Positions 6,617 to 15,207 of a DNA stretch of 41,645 bases are shown piece by piece (the first letter of the stretch is position 1; each line of letters opens with the position of its first letter). This DNA is from CAIKNB01 sp041658705 (lineage in GTDB: Bacteria > Patescibacteriota > Patescibacteriia > 2-12-FULL-60-25): assembly GCA_041658705.1 (NCBI GenBank), contig JBAZZT010000013.1, forward strand, positions 1-41,645. The letters run 5' to 3'. The notes below the pieces were generated by a model. The model ran no database searches, had not been told where the DNA came from, and saw nothing but the letters and a program-made list of their open reading frames with translations. The position numbers and the translations under genes were made by a program.

Positions 6617-8125
6617 ATGGCCGCCACTGTTTTAACTACTGCCTTGCACGGCATAGAAGCCAGCTTGATTGACGTCGAAGCCGATATCTCGCCTGGCCTA
6701 GGTTCGTTTCAAATCGTCGGACTGCCCGATGCCGCAGTGCAAGAAGCCCGCGAACGCGTTAGGAGTGCGCTCAAGCACTCTGATTTGCCGTTTCCGCGGA
6801 CCAAGATAACCGTCAATTTAGCTCCGGCCGACATACGTAAAGCCGGCACCTATTTTGATTTACCTATCGCCATCGCGGTCTTGATGGCGCACGGTGATTT
6901 GCCCGAGGCTCCGCCGCGCGCCAGACTCTTGGCCGGCGAACTCGCGTTGGACGGCAAATTGCGCCCCATCCCAGGCGCGCTCTCTATGGCCATGCTGTGC
7001 GCGGAAAGCGGCATAGCGGAAATCATCCTGCCGCAAGAAAATGGCGCCGAAGCCGCGCTCGTGCCGAACATCGCGATCAAGACGGCGCGGACGCTTAAAG
7101 AAATAACCGACTATCTGTGCGGCCAAGGCGAACTCACGCTCGTCACACATGCCGAGACGCCGAATGATGAGTCCAAACCCACGCTCGACATGTCGTCCAT
7201 CCGCGGACAAGAGCAAGCTAAACGTGCGCTCGAGATCGCGGCAGCAGGCGGACACAACTTGCTCATGCAAGGACCGCCGGGTTCAGGCAAGACGCTCTTG
7301 GCGCGCAGCCTGCCTTCGATCTTGCCGCGGCTCACCATGAAAGAAGCGCTGGAGGTGACCAGGATCTATTCGGTATTGGGCAGCCTGCACACTGGCGGCA
7401 TGGCGCATGAACGACCATTCCGCGCGCCGCATCACACGGCATCCGGGACCGCGCTGGTGGGCGGCGGCACGATTCCCAAACCGGGCGAAATCTCGCTCGC
7501 CCATCGCGGCGTGCTTTTTTTGGATGAGTTCCCGGAGTTCAGCCGCTCGGTCCTCGAGAACCTGCGCCAACCGCTCGAAGACGGACAAGTTACGATTGCA
7601 CGGGCGCAAGGCACGGTTTCGTTCCCCGCGCGCTTTTTGCTCGTCGCGGCCATGAATCCGTGCCCGTGCGGCTTTGCCACCGACCGCGGCCGCAACTGTA
7701 CTTGCTCGCCCATGCAGGTCGAGAAATACAAAAAGCGCATCTCCGGTCCGCTGCTCGACAGGATCGATTTGGCCGTGGAAGTCCCGCGCGTACCGACGGA
7801 AAAGTTGACCGATCTGGCGCCGGGCGAACCATCGCTCGAGATCCGCCGGCGCGTGCAAGCGGCGCGGGACATCCAAAGCGAGCGTTTTGCCGGACGCGGT
7901 ATCGTCACCAACTCTGAACTCTCGAGCGAAGAAGCGCGGACGCTCATCGGACTTGAGGCGGACGGACGCGCTTTCCTCAAACGTGCGACGGAACACTACC
8001 GCTTGTCGGCCAGAGCCTACTTCCGCATCCTCAAAGTCAGCCGAACTATCGCCGATCTGGAAAAAGCCGGTCAGGTGGAGGAAAAGCACTTGGCCGAGGC
8101 GCTCCAGTACCGTCAAATTACCTAA
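6617..8125 (+). CDS. comM: YifB/ComM-family AAA+ ATPase (Mg-chelatase-like)
   Basis: ComM/YifB is a hexameric AAA+ helicase. In naturally competent bacteria it promotes branch migration while transformed DNA is integrated. The 502-residue protein has the usual three parts: an N-terminal Lon-protease-like domain (about 1-165) with the signature GLPDAAVQEARERVRSA; the Mg-chelatase-type ATPase with Walker A GPPGSGKT near 219 and Walker B VLFLDEF near 299; and a C-terminal helical domain. The NPCPCGF and CTCSP cysteines near 349-370 are typical of the family. I chose the ATG at 6617 because the family starts just before VLTTALHGIE. No other competence gene is in the window. Confidence 0.92.
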   Translation: MAATVLTTALHGIEASLIDVEADISPGLGSFQIVGLPDAAVQEARERVRSALKHSDLPFPRTKITVNLAPADIRKAGTYFDLPIAIAVLMAHGDLPEAPPRARLLAGELALDGKLRPIPGALSMAMLCAESGIAEIILPQENGAEAALVPNIAIKTARTLKEITDYLCGQGELTLVTHAETPNDESKPTLDMSSIRGQEQAKRALEIAAAGGHNLLMQGPPGSGKTLLARSLPSILPRLTMKEALEVTRIYSVLGSLHTGGMAHERPFRAPHHTASGTALVGGGTIPKPGEISLAHRGVLFLDEFPEFSRSVLENLRQPLEDGQVTIARAQGTVSFPARFLLVAAMNPCPCGFATDRGRNCTCSPMQVEKYKKRISGPLLDRIDLAVEVPRVPTEKLTDLAPGEPSLEIRRRVQAARDIQSERFAGRGIVTNSELSSEEARTLIGLEADGRAFLKRATEHYRLSARAYFRILKVSRTIADLEKAGQVEEKHLAEALQYRQIT

Positions 8126-8163
8126 AATTAATGTAAAATTAGCTAAATTAGTCCTTCAAACCC

Positions 8164-8192
8164 TTGACCTGATTGGAGCGCTTTGCTAATCT
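8164..8192 (+). promoter_or_regulatory. Promoter of the LysM-M23 gene
   Basis: TTGACC (8164-8169), a 17-bp spacer and TAATCT (8187-8192). The leader of about 170 nt contains GGAGGA (8216-8221) with no usable start beside it, and CTACCGTCTACCGCC-type repeats at about 8275-8307. Confidence 0.6.
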
Positions 8193-8374
8193 TTTAAAAC
8201 CTAAATTTGGAGTCAGGAGGACTGAATACCAGCTCGGGCCTGTCGAAACTGACAGCGATACTATGGCTTGATTGGCTACCGCCTACAGCCTACCGTCTAC
8301 CGCCTAGTTACGGCGTCCGCAGCTGATAGAGAGAGGCCGCTATCCCAAACCCCATCAAGACATTCGCAACCAGC

Positions 8375-9718
8375 TTGGCCATCGCCGCATTCCGTGCGGT
8401 GCGCTCTTTGAAAAGAGCGCTGCAATATGGCTTGGCCAGCATCTGGAAACTGATCGCCCCGGCAGTCGGTTTTTTTGTCCGTCATGCCATCTTCCCTTTT
8501 TATCGTCTGGGCGTGACCTCTAGGTTGCGCTTTCATCGCCTGGCTTTGCCGGCCAAAGGCTTCGTACTTTTTTTGCTCACCAACCGCTACCTCTTTCACG
8601 CCACGATACTCTTGCTCTCGATCGTGACGGTCGCGGGAAATTTTCAGGTCTTGCAAGCGCATGCCCAGGACGTGGGACAACAAAGCCTGCTCTTCGCTTT
8701 GGCCACGGACCAAAAAAGTGAAATCGTGGAGGAATCGTTCCGGCCTGAAAACGCATCTCCCAATTCCAAATACATGGGCAGCGCCTCGGTCGTATCCGTG
8801 CCGCACATCGATTTTGATTACGATACCGCGGAGGCAGACGTGACGACTGGCCTGGAAATCCCGGGGACGGTAGCTGCACTGCCGCTTGATCTGACCGAAG
8901 GTCCGAAAGTCCAGCGTACCCGCACGGAAACATACACGGTCCAAGAAAACGATACTTTGGGCAACATCGCGCAACGCTTTGGAGTCAATATCGGCACGAT
9001 CCTGTGGAACAACGGCTTGCAGGAACGCCAGTATATCCGTCCTGGCGACACGCTGCGCATACCGCCCACCTCCGGCGTCATCGTCAAGATAAAATCCGGC
9101 GACACTTTAGGCTCGCTCGCCAACAAGTATGGCGGAGACGTGACGGAGATAGCTAACTTCAATAATTTCGGCGAAGGCGAAAAACTGGCCGCGGGGACGG
9201 AGCTCATGATCCCCGGAGGCCGTCCGCCGGAACTTGAACAGACGAGTTCGCGGATTGCGCGTCAGACGGAAGTGCCATCGAGCGAATCTATTTCCAAACT
9301 CACCGCACCGCGCCCCGTCCCCAAGCCGGCTGACTTGGAGACCAAGGAACAACCTAAGACCAAGCTACTCTGGCCGACATCCGGCCATTCGATCACCCAA
9401 TACTATGGTTGGCGCCACGTGGGCCTGGACGTCGACGGCGACTTCACTTCACCTTTGTATGCCGCAGCTGACGGCGTGATTGAGTCAGCGGGTTGGAACA
9501 ATGCGGGCTATGGCCTGATGATCTTCATCGACCATAAGAATGGAATCAAGACGCGCTACGGACACGCTTCCAAACTGTTCGTGAAAAAAGGCGACGTGGT
9601 CAAACGCGGCCAGGTCATCGCCATGATGGGCACCACCGGACGCTCGACCGGCTCTCACTTGCACTTCGAAGTCTACGTAAACGGCAAACGGACCAATCCG
9701 TTGGGATATATAAGATAG
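8375..9718 (+). CDS. LysM-M23 family peptidoglycan endopeptidase
   Basis: A 447-residue envelope protein. It has a basic N-terminus and a membrane helix at about 65-90. Two LysM peptidoglycan-binding domains follow (about 186-232 and 235-281, each containing a DTLG motif), then an M23 zinc metallopeptidase domain at about 335-445. All metal and catalytic residues are visible: HVGLD near 348, the TRYGH histidine, and HLHFE near 428. It should therefore be an active DD-endopeptidase used in wall growth or division, unlike degenerate EnvC/NlpD types. The only canonical start is the TTG at 8375. The frame is open back to 8330, and AGAGAGG at 8330-8336 is a possible ribosome site for a non-canonical start near 8342. 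The TAG stop lies inside a palindromic repeat. Confidence 0.88.
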   Translation: MAIAAFRAVRSLKRALQYGLASIWKLIAPAVGFFVRHAIFPFYRLGVTSRLRFHRLALPAKGFVLFLLTNRYLFHATILLLSIVTVAGNFQVLQAHAQDVGQQSLLFALATDQKSEIVEESFRPENASPNSKYMGSASVVSVPHIDFDYDTAEADVTTGLEIPGTVAALPLDLTEGPKVQRTRTETYTVQENDTLGNIAQRFGVNIGTILWNNGLQERQYIRPGDTLRIPPTSGVIVKIKSGDTLGSLANKYGGDVTEIANFNNFGEGEKLAAGTELMIPGGRPPELEQTSSRIARQTEVPSSESISKLTAPRPVPKPADLETKEQPKTKLLWPTSGHSITQYYGWRHVGLDVDGDFTSPLYAAADGVIESAGWNNAGYGLMIFIDHKNGIKTRYGHASKLFVKKGDVVKRGQVIAMMGTTGRSTGSHLHFEVYVNGKRTNPLGYIR

Positions 9719-9888
9719 ACGGTAGCCAATCTAGGACGTGGAAAAAAATATTGTCATCCTGAGCCTGTCGAAGGACCTTTATAAGCGTTGGCCTGAACCA
9801 ATGGCTGACAAAGGTCCTTCGACTCGCTCGAAGCTCGCTCAGGATGACAATTATTTTCGATCAGGCCTTGGCTACAAGCTACCGTCTA
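9716..9888. repeat. Nested palindrome built from two repeat families
   Basis: The outer arms are TAGACGGTAGCCAA (9716-9729) and TTGGCTA...TACCGTCTA (9868-9888). Inside are TTGTCATCCTGAGC (9751) with its complement ending at 9850, and a perfect 14-bp pair, GTCGAAGGACCTTT (9767-9780) and AAAGGTCCTTCGAC (9810-9823). The inner element carries the CCTGAGCCTGTCGAAGG sequence, a dispersed repeat. The left outer arm begins in the stop codon of the M23 gene. CTACTGTCTACCGTCT continues to about 9905. Confidence 0.8.
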
Positions 9889-9911
9889 CTGTCTACCGTC
9901 TGTCTTAACGA

Positions 9912-9940
9912 TTGACAAAAACGACAAATCTAGTTATCGT
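9912..9940 (+). promoter_or_regulatory. Promoter of tig
   Basis: TTGACA (9912-9917), a 17-bp spacer and TATCGT (9935-9940). The leader of about 60 nt is mostly the AT-rich palindrome at 9945-10002. Confidence 0.55.
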
Positions 9941-9944
9941 CGGA

Positions 9945-10002
9945 AAACTTAAAGCTAAGGAAGTGGACGGCAACTTTAAGTTTTAAACTTTAAACTTTGA
10001 GC
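9945..10002. repeat. AT-rich AAGTTTTAAAC palindrome, copy 2
   Basis: AAAACTTAAAGC on the left and AACTTTAAGTTTTAAACTTT units on the right. It lies 7 nt before the tig start codon and falls in the transcribed leader. Confidence 0.6.
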
Positions 10003-10009
10003 TAACTCT

Positions 10010-11296
10010 ATGTCCTCCAACATCACCCATCTCCCCAAATCGCGCGTTGAATTGAAGTTTTCGGTTACGCCTGAAGAGGCCCGTCCGTATCTGGAACAAG
10101 CCGCTATCGATATCTCGACGGCGCGCCCGATCAAAGGCTTTCGTCCAGGCAAAGCCGGCTTCGACGACGTGGTGCGTGAATACGGTGAGGCTTTGGTCTG
10201 GGAGACGGCGTTGGAGCGCATCGTGCGCGCCAAGTACGTCAAGACGGTCTTGGACGAAGATTTGGAGACGATCGGATCGCCCGAGATCGGCGTCGGCAAG
10301 CTCGTACCCAACCAAGACATGGACTTCACGGTCACGGCCACACTCATGCCCAAGGTGTCTAACTTGGCGGATTATTCCCAGCAGCTCGTCGTGCACAAAA
10401 TCCGCGAGATCAAGGATGCTGAAGTTGACGCCGCGCTCACTGATCTGCGCAAAATGCGCCGCACCGAGACAATCACCGACCAACCCGCGGGCGCGGAAGA
10501 TCTGGCGGTCATCGATCTGGAGATCAAACAAGATGGCGTGATCGTGGAGGGCGGGGTTTCCCGGGACTATAAAGTTTATCTCGGCGAACAGCATTACATC
10601 CCGGGATTCTCGCATGAGTTGATTGGCGTGACCAAAGGCCAAGAAAAATCTTTTGAATTGGAATTCCCCAAGGATCACTACAACAAACAGTTGGCCGGGA
10701 AGAAGACGTCATTCGTCGCCAAGATCAAAGAAGTTTTCAAATTGGATTTGCCCGCTCTGGATGACGAGTTCGCCAAGACCCTGGGCTTCGAGACACTCGA
10801 TAAACTCAAAGCTCAACTGAAGCAGAATTTACAGACCGAGGCTGACGAAAAATCAAACGAGGCCGCGGAGATCGAGATGCTGGATAAGCTGGTCAAGAAT
10901 TCCAAATTCAACGAAATCCCCGAACTCCTCGTGAATCAAGAAGTGCACCGCATGCAGCACGAGATGGAGTCCGCGCTCGAAGAGCGGGGCGTGAACATGA
11001 ACGATTATCTGACCAGCCTCAAAAAGACGCACGACCAGCTCATGTTGGATCTCGTGCCGCAAGCCATTCAGCGCGTCCAGACCGCGGTCCTGCTTAAAGC
11101 CGTCGCTAAGCAAGAAAAGTGCGAGGTCGAGGAGAAAGAGGTGGATGAAGAGATCGATCGCATCATGGCTTTCACCAAACCCGAAGATAAAGAGTCGCGT
11201 GAACAAATCGCATCGCCTGAATATCGCGACTACGTGATGAGCCGCATGAAGAACAGGAAGACGCTGGAGCTGCTCAAACAGAAAACGATTAAGTAG
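10010..11296 (+). CDS. tig: Trigger factor
   Basis: Trigger factor is the ribosome-associated chaperone that meets nascent chains at the exit tunnel. The 428-residue length is normal. The ribosome-docking signature is present as GFRPGKAGFDDV near residues 43-54; the usual GFRxGKxP has Ala in place of Pro. A peptidyl-prolyl isomerase (FKBP-like) domain follows at about 150-240, and a long, charged, helical C-terminal region forms the chaperone arms. The ATG at 10010 follows an AT-rich palindrome and lacks a clear Shine-Dalgarno sequence. The TAG stop is part of the GTAGGGGCG repeat at 11293. The usual clpP/clpX neighbours are absent. Confidence 0.94.
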   Translation: MSSNITHLPKSRVELKFSVTPEEARPYLEQAAIDISTARPIKGFRPGKAGFDDVVREYGEALVWETALERIVRAKYVKTVLDEDLETIGSPEIGVGKLVPNQDMDFTVTATLMPKVSNLADYSQQLVVHKIREIKDAEVDAALTDLRKMRRTETITDQPAGAEDLAVIDLEIKQDGVIVEGGVSRDYKVYLGEQHYIPGFSHELIGVTKGQEKSFELEFPKDHYNKQLAGKKTSFVAKIKEVFKLDLPALDDEFAKTLGFETLDKLKAQLKQNLQTEADEKSNEAAEIEMLDKLVKNSKFNEIPELLVNQEVHRMQHEMESALEERGVNMNDYLTSLKKTHDQLMLDLVPQAIQRVQTAVLLKAVAKQEKCEVEEKEVDEEIDRIMAFTKPEDKESREQIASPEYRDYVMSRMKNRKTLELLKQKTIK

Positions 11297-11321
11297 GGGC
11301 GACCCGCTGGGTCGCCCCTAC
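11293..11321. repeat. GTAGGGGCGACCC palindrome, copy 1
   Basis: GTAGGGGCGACCC (11293-11305) and its perfect complement (11309-11321) around CGC-type loop bases. The TAG of the left arm is the stop codon of tig. Related copies are at 15307 and 37224. Confidence 0.85.
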
Positions 11322-11326
11322 AATCT

Positions 11327-12160
11327 ATGTTAATCGGCGCTCACGTCTCGATTGCTGGCGGACTTGATAAAGCCCCGGAGAATGCCGCGGCTTTGGGCTG
11401 CGAGGTCTTCCAAATGTTTACGCGTTCGCCGCGCGGCGGAACGGCTCCGAAGATTACGCCCGACATAGCCGCGACATTCTTAGCCGAGGCCGCAAAATAC
11501 GGTTTAAGCGAATGGGTCGTGCATGCGCCCTATTACCTCAACTTCGCGTCAGGACGTGAATCGATTCGCTCCGCCTCGACGCGTGTCGTGCGCGAGGAAT
11601 TGGAGCGCGCCACGGCGATTCGCGCCAAATACATGATGTTCCACCCCGGCAGCGCACGCGACGTCGGCGGCGAACAGGCCCTAATTTTTTGCATCAACGG
11701 AATCAAAAGCGCGCTTAAAGGTTATACCGGCACGACAATCCCGCTCATCGAGATTTCCGCGGGCGCCGGAGAAATCATCGGCGACACTTTTGATGAGTTA
11801 CGCGAACTTCTAGACGGCATTTCCGATCCGCGCTTAGGCATCTGCTTAGACACGGCGCATATGTTCGCCTCGGGCTATGATTTGCGTAATGCCAAATCTC
11901 TCACCGACACTTTGGATAAGCTCGAAAGTGAAGTCGGCCTGGAAAAAATAAAAATGGTCCACTGCAACGATTCCAAAATCGCACTCGGCGGCAAACGCGA
12001 TATGCACGAACACATCGGCAAAGGTAAAATCGGAATCGCCGGCTTCCGCGCCATGCTCGCCGAACCGCGCCTCAAGCATCTCAATTTTTATTGCGAAACA
12101 AAACCCGAAGGGGTAGAAGCGGATGTAGCGAGATTAAAAAAGATGAGGGATTCCGCTTGA
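11327..12160 (+). CDS. nfo: Endonuclease IV (AP endonuclease)
   Basis: Endonuclease IV cuts DNA at abasic sites and some oxidised bases in base excision repair, using three metal ions. The 277-residue protein starts with the characteristic IGAHVSIAGGL. It has the metal-ligand motifs in order: VVHAPY (about 66), MFHPGSA (about 104), PLIEISAGAGEI (about 139), CLDTAHMFASGYD (about 172), VHCNDSK (about 208) and RDMHEHIGKG (about 224). The ATG at 11327 follows the GTAGGGGCG palindrome by 5 nt and has no Shine-Dalgarno sequence, so translation may depend on the upstream tig transcript. Confidence 0.95.
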   Translation: MLIGAHVSIAGGLDKAPENAAALGCEVFQMFTRSPRGGTAPKITPDIAATFLAEAAKYGLSEWVVHAPYYLNFASGRESIRSASTRVVREELERATAIRAKYMMFHPGSARDVGGEQALIFCINGIKSALKGYTGTTIPLIEISAGAGEIIGDTFDELRELLDGISDPRLGICLDTAHMFASGYDLRNAKSLTDTLDKLESEVGLEKIKMVHCNDSKIALGGKRDMHEHIGKGKIGIAGFRAMLAEPRLKHLNFYCETKPEGVEADVARLKKMRDSA

Positions 12161-12171
12161 ACATTCTTGCC

Positions 12172-12215
12172 AAAAAAACGCACCCGACGTTTGAGCGAAT
12201 GCTCAATCGAGTGCG
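12172..12215 (-). terminator. Terminator of the - strand secreted-protein gene
   Basis: On the - strand, a nested hairpin (CGCAC...GTGCG enclosing TTGAGC-ATTC-GCTCAA) is followed by seven Ts (A7 at 12172-12178 on the + strand). It could also slow transcription from nfo. Confidence 0.8.
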
Positions 12216-12229
12216 TGAGAATCCCTGAC

Positions 12230-12736
12230 TCACCAGGGAAGGACGAAGAAGATGCGGGGTTGATACGTGACGCACCACGCCCCGTCTTGAGCGAGTACTT
12301 TGGCAGCGCCAACGGATATTCCCACCGAAATTTCTTTCAGGATGGCAAACTGCAACGCCCCAGCCAAACCAACCAGATACGTCGCATTTTTCCAATAGCC
12401 GGGATCTACTTGAAACGACCCTGCGATGGCGAACATGGTTCTGTTCCCCAGCTTGAATCCCGGCCCGCTCAAAATTCGCGGCATGGGATGGGAGATGGTG
12501 TTCGGGGTAGCCATTCCGACTTCGTTGTACCATCCCCAGCCAAGGCCGACGGGAATGATGGCAGCTAGCCCGATATTCGTCGTGGGCGCCAAGGCCGTTG
12601 CCCGACCATGAGCATAGCCTGTGCCCCAGGTCTCACCCAGGGCGAACTTCCAAGTCACATCTTCTGCCTGCGCAATCCGGCCGCAAGCGAGGGATGCCAG
12701 CACAAAACAACACGTGGTCAGCATTCGGTTCTTCAA
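12230..12736 (-). CDS. Small secreted protein, function unknown
   Basis: A 168-residue protein with a clear signal peptide (charged MKNRM, hydrophobic stretch, cleavage expected near IAQA-ED at about 24). The rest is rich in Gly, Ala, Trp and short hydrophobic stretches, somewhat like a small beta-barrel or porin-like outer-membrane protein. I recognise no family, and an outer membrane is not expected in this group. The start is a TTG at 12734-12736. A strong AGGAGGA lies 7 nt upstream of it, whereas the next in-frame ATG (12722-12724) is too far from that site. It has its own promoter and T-tailed terminator. This self-contained unit lies between core genes and may have been acquired. Confidence 0.75.
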   Translation of the reverse strand: MKNRMLTTCCFVLASLACGRIAQAEDVTWKFALGETWGTGYAHGRATALAPTTNIGLAAIIPVGLGWGWYNEVGMATPNTISHPMPRILSGPGFKLGNRTMFAIAGSFQVDPGYWKNATYLVGLAGALQFAILKEISVGISVGAAKVLAQDGAWCVTYQPRIFFVLPW

Positions 12737-12756
12737 TGTACGATCCTCCTGCCAAT

Positions 12757-12785
12757 CAATTATCAGGAAGATGCTGACGGGTCAA
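12757..12785 (-). promoter_or_regulatory. Promoter of the 12736 gene
   Basis: On the - strand: TTGACC (12785-12780), a 17-bp spacer and TAATTG (12762-12757). Confidence 0.55.
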
Positions 12786-12894
12786 CGATTTTATTCTAAA
12801 TTTAGCAAAAATATTATCAATTCTTCGGTGATTGTGCGGCTTTCATCCTTGACTTTTTTCGTAGAATTGGAGAAGCTCTCGTGTCACCTGTTTT

Positions 12895-14448
12895 ATGACA
12901 CGCCCAAACATCGAACCCAGACTTGAGCAGCTTGGCTTCATGAAGAATGAAATCAAGGTTTATTTGACTCTATTAGAGCAAGGTCCTTCGCGTGCCGGGG
13001 AAATCATCGGGAATATAGGCTTGCATCGCAACCTGGTCTATACCTCCCTTGAGCGTCTCGTGGAAAAGGGACTGGTCGCCAAACTCAACCGTAAAAACGT
13101 CGCCGTCTTCGAAGTCACGACGCCGGATGTGCTGGTTGAAATGGCCGAGAAGCAAAAAAGTTTAGCGCAAGATCTTGCCGACGAACTCAAAAAGACCCAA
13201 CGCGAAGCGCCGCGCGAAATCAGAATTTTCGAAGGCATTGAAGGCGTGATCCAAGCGCGTGAACGCAGCCTGTCGTTGCAACCTGACGAGACAGTCTACG
13301 TCCTTGGCGGCACACAACTCTCCTTGACGGCAAAATATGAGCCACATTGGATGGAGTATCATAATAAACGCATCGCTAATAACGTAAACTGCAAACTCCT
13401 TTTTGACGCCTCTGTTCCGCAGGAATACGTTGCGGCACGCAACGCCCTGCCGCGCACGGAAGCGAAATATCTCCCGTTCAATACCGATTTGCCGGCGCTA
13501 TTCGATATCTACGGCGATTGTTTGACCATCACCGTGCCCGGAAAAGATCCGCTCTCCTTCAGCTTGCGCAGCCGCGAAGCCGCGAAAAGCATGAAGACTT
13601 ATTTTGAATATCTGTGGAACCAAGAAATTACGGTTGAGACGGGAAATGCCGCCTTGCGATCCGCTTTATCTAAGATGCTCGACGGTCTGCAAGCGGGAGA
13701 ATCTTATTGCGTGCTCGGCGCCACGCCCGGAAAGGACGTGGCGGGGCTCACTGAACTGTATGACGAATTTCATGCCCAACGCATCAAGCGCGGCATCGTC
13801 GTGAACATGCTGGCTTTCGCCGACGCCATGGATTTCGTGCTTAAACGCTTCACCGCGGCAGGCGATAAGGATTTGCGGCTTAGCCACGTCAAACCATTCG
13901 TGTCAGAACCAAAAAATCCGGCTCAAGTCTATCTTGCCAACGGCCGCGCCTTCATGTGCATCATGGGCGAGACGCCGACGGTGATTCATTTTAAACGTCC
14001 GGAAATCTACCAAAGCTTCAAGACTTATTTCGATTCACTTTGGAACCAAGAAGCTTACGTATTACGCGGCGCTGAAGCGCTCAAGAATATCTGGCTGGAA
14101 GGAATCGAGGCGAAGGAAATTCGTTTCATCGGCGCGCGCGGATATTTCATGGACCGCTTCCCGAAATTGTTCGAGGAAGTGCAGCGCAAAGCCGAGGCCA
14201 CGCCCGGCGTGAGCTGGCGCATCGTGACCGACCGCGGAGTCAAAGGACATAAAGTCACGACCTTCCCTTGGTCCAAGACGAAATATATTTTCGACACGGT
14301 GAAAAGTCCGAACGTCGTGTGGTTATACGGCGACAAAGTCGTCATCGCCAATTGGACGGAAAAAGAACCGATCTTGTTCGTTTCGGAAAACAAACACTTG
14401 GCGCAAAGCTACAACGATTATTTTGAAGCGTTGTGGAAACAGGCGTAA
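12895..14448 (+). CDS. TrmB-family regulator with three tandem C-terminal modules
   Basis: A 517-residue protein. Residues 1-80 form a TrmB-type winged helix (LGFMKNEIKVYLTLLEQGPS, then LVYTSLERLVEKGLVAK), a DNA-binding domain common in archaea. The rest consists of three related modules of about 130-140 residues, similar to the sensor domain of TrmB-like proteins. Each ends with the same motif: KTYFEYLWNQ near 236, KTYFDSLWNQ near 378 and NDYFEALWKQ near 508. Family members usually carry one such module, so the triplication stands out. The ligand is unknown; archaeal relatives bind sugars. It starts at an ATG with no Shine-Dalgarno sequence. The YggU gene starts 15 nt after it. Confidence 0.82.
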   Translation: MTRPNIEPRLEQLGFMKNEIKVYLTLLEQGPSRAGEIIGNIGLHRNLVYTSLERLVEKGLVAKLNRKNVAVFEVTTPDVLVEMAEKQKSLAQDLADELKKTQREAPREIRIFEGIEGVIQARERSLSLQPDETVYVLGGTQLSLTAKYEPHWMEYHNKRIANNVNCKLLFDASVPQEYVAARNALPRTEAKYLPFNTDLPALFDIYGDCLTITVPGKDPLSFSLRSREAAKSMKTYFEYLWNQEITVETGNAALRSALSKMLDGLQAGESYCVLGATPGKDVAGLTELYDEFHAQRIKRGIVVNMLAFADAMDFVLKRFTAAGDKDLRLSHVKPFVSEPKNPAQVYLANGRAFMCIMGETPTVIHFKRPEIYQSFKTYFDSLWNQEAYVLRGAEALKNIWLEGIEAKEIRFIGARGYFMDRFPKLFEEVQRKAEATPGVSWRIVTDRGVKGHKVTTFPWSKTKYIFDTVKSPNVVWLYGDKVVIANWTEKEPILFVSENKHLAQSYNDYFEALWKQA

Positions 14449-14462
14449 CATCTCCATCAGCT

Positions 14463-14723
14463 ATGTCCAAACTCTCAATCCGCGTAATCCCCAACGCTTC
14501 GAAGAATGAAGTCGCCGGAAAAGAGGGCGGGACTTGGAAGATTCGTCTTGCCGCTCCGCCGGTGGACGGCAAGGCGAATGAAGCGCTGGTAGAATTTTTA
14601 TCCGACGTCTTGGATGTTCCGAAAAGCGCCATCGAGATCGTGCGCGGTCACGCCAGCAAACAAAAAATCCTGGAAGTTCCTATGGCAACTCAAGACATCG
14701 AAGCGGCTTTGTCGCGTGATTGA
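14463..14723 (+). CDS. DUF167 / YggU family protein
   Basis: An 86-residue protein with the conserved core of the family: IRVIPNASKNEV, the WKIRLAAPPVDGKANEAL block and IVRGHASKQKIL. YggU structures are known but the molecular role is not settled. The ATG at 14463 is preferred to a GTG at 14433 that would overlap the TrmB gene. Spacing suggests co-transcription with the TrmB-like gene. Confidence 0.88.
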   Translation: MSKLSIRVIPNASKNEVAGKEGGTWKIRLAAPPVDGKANEALVEFLSDVLDVPKSAIEIVRGHASKQKILEVPMATQDIEAALSRD

Positions 14724-14765
14724 CCGAATTCCCGCAACTGCTAAGCTCCGTGTGAGGAGGTAAGA

Positions 14766-15200
14766 ATGTCAACGTTTTCGCTCTTTTCGTGCGCTTCTCT
14801 CCCGGTTGCCCCTTTCCCATCGCTTCAACCGGAATGGTCGGCGGTTTCGGAATGGTTTCCGCTCTGGGTCGTTTGTGTCGCTATGGCTATCTTTGTCGTT
14901 CTGTTCTTTGTGACTTGTCATCTTGTTTGGAAAAAGACTGACATAAACGCAAGCGATAAAGGACGCTCAAAGCTCCGCGACGCCATCAAGTCGGAATATC
15001 TGGATCTCATGGTGACCAAGAACGCCAAGCTCGAGCAGCTGCACACCATAGAGCGCCGGATGGCGGAGCTAGAAGATGAGTACCACAAGCTCTCACCTGG
15101 AGGACCGTTTCGGTCAGTCTCCTTGAAAGAAGAGTTTGGAGGCGATCGAATCCTACAACTCTACGTCGAAACTGCAGAAGGCGGCCGACGGCGCTGTTGA
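14766..15200 (+). CDS. Single-pass membrane protein with coiled coil, function unknown
   Basis: A 144-residue protein. A short N-terminus precedes a strongly hydrophobic helix at about 33-53 (LWVVCVAMAIFVVLFFV). A charged helical region follows at about 65-110 (repeated KLRDAIKSEYLDL, RRMAELEDEY), likely a cytoplasmic coiled coil. The start is well supported: GGAGG lies 5 nt before the ATG. A T-tailed terminator follows the stop. I recognise no family. It might be a scaffold or a toxin/antitoxin-like accessory protein, but nothing in the sequence decides this. The strong ribosome site sets it apart from the core genes nearby. Confidence 0.7.
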   Translation: MSTFSLFSCASLPVAPFPSLQPEWSAVSEWFPLWVVCVAMAIFVVLFFVTCHLVWKKTDINASDKGRSKLRDAIKSEYLDLMVTKNAKLEQLHTIERRMAELEDEYHKLSPGGPFRSVSLKEEFGGDRILQLYVETAEGGRRRC

Positions 15201-15207
15201 CTCAAAA

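Noticed and set aside
7283..8116. 277-codon - strand frame opposite the YifB gene
   Set aside because: It is the complement of a well-conserved coding region in GC-rich DNA. It has no family resemblance and no start signal.
12167..12568. 133-codon + strand frame opposite the secreted-protein gene
   Set aside because: The - strand frame has a signal peptide, strong ribosome site, promoter and terminator; the + frame has none.
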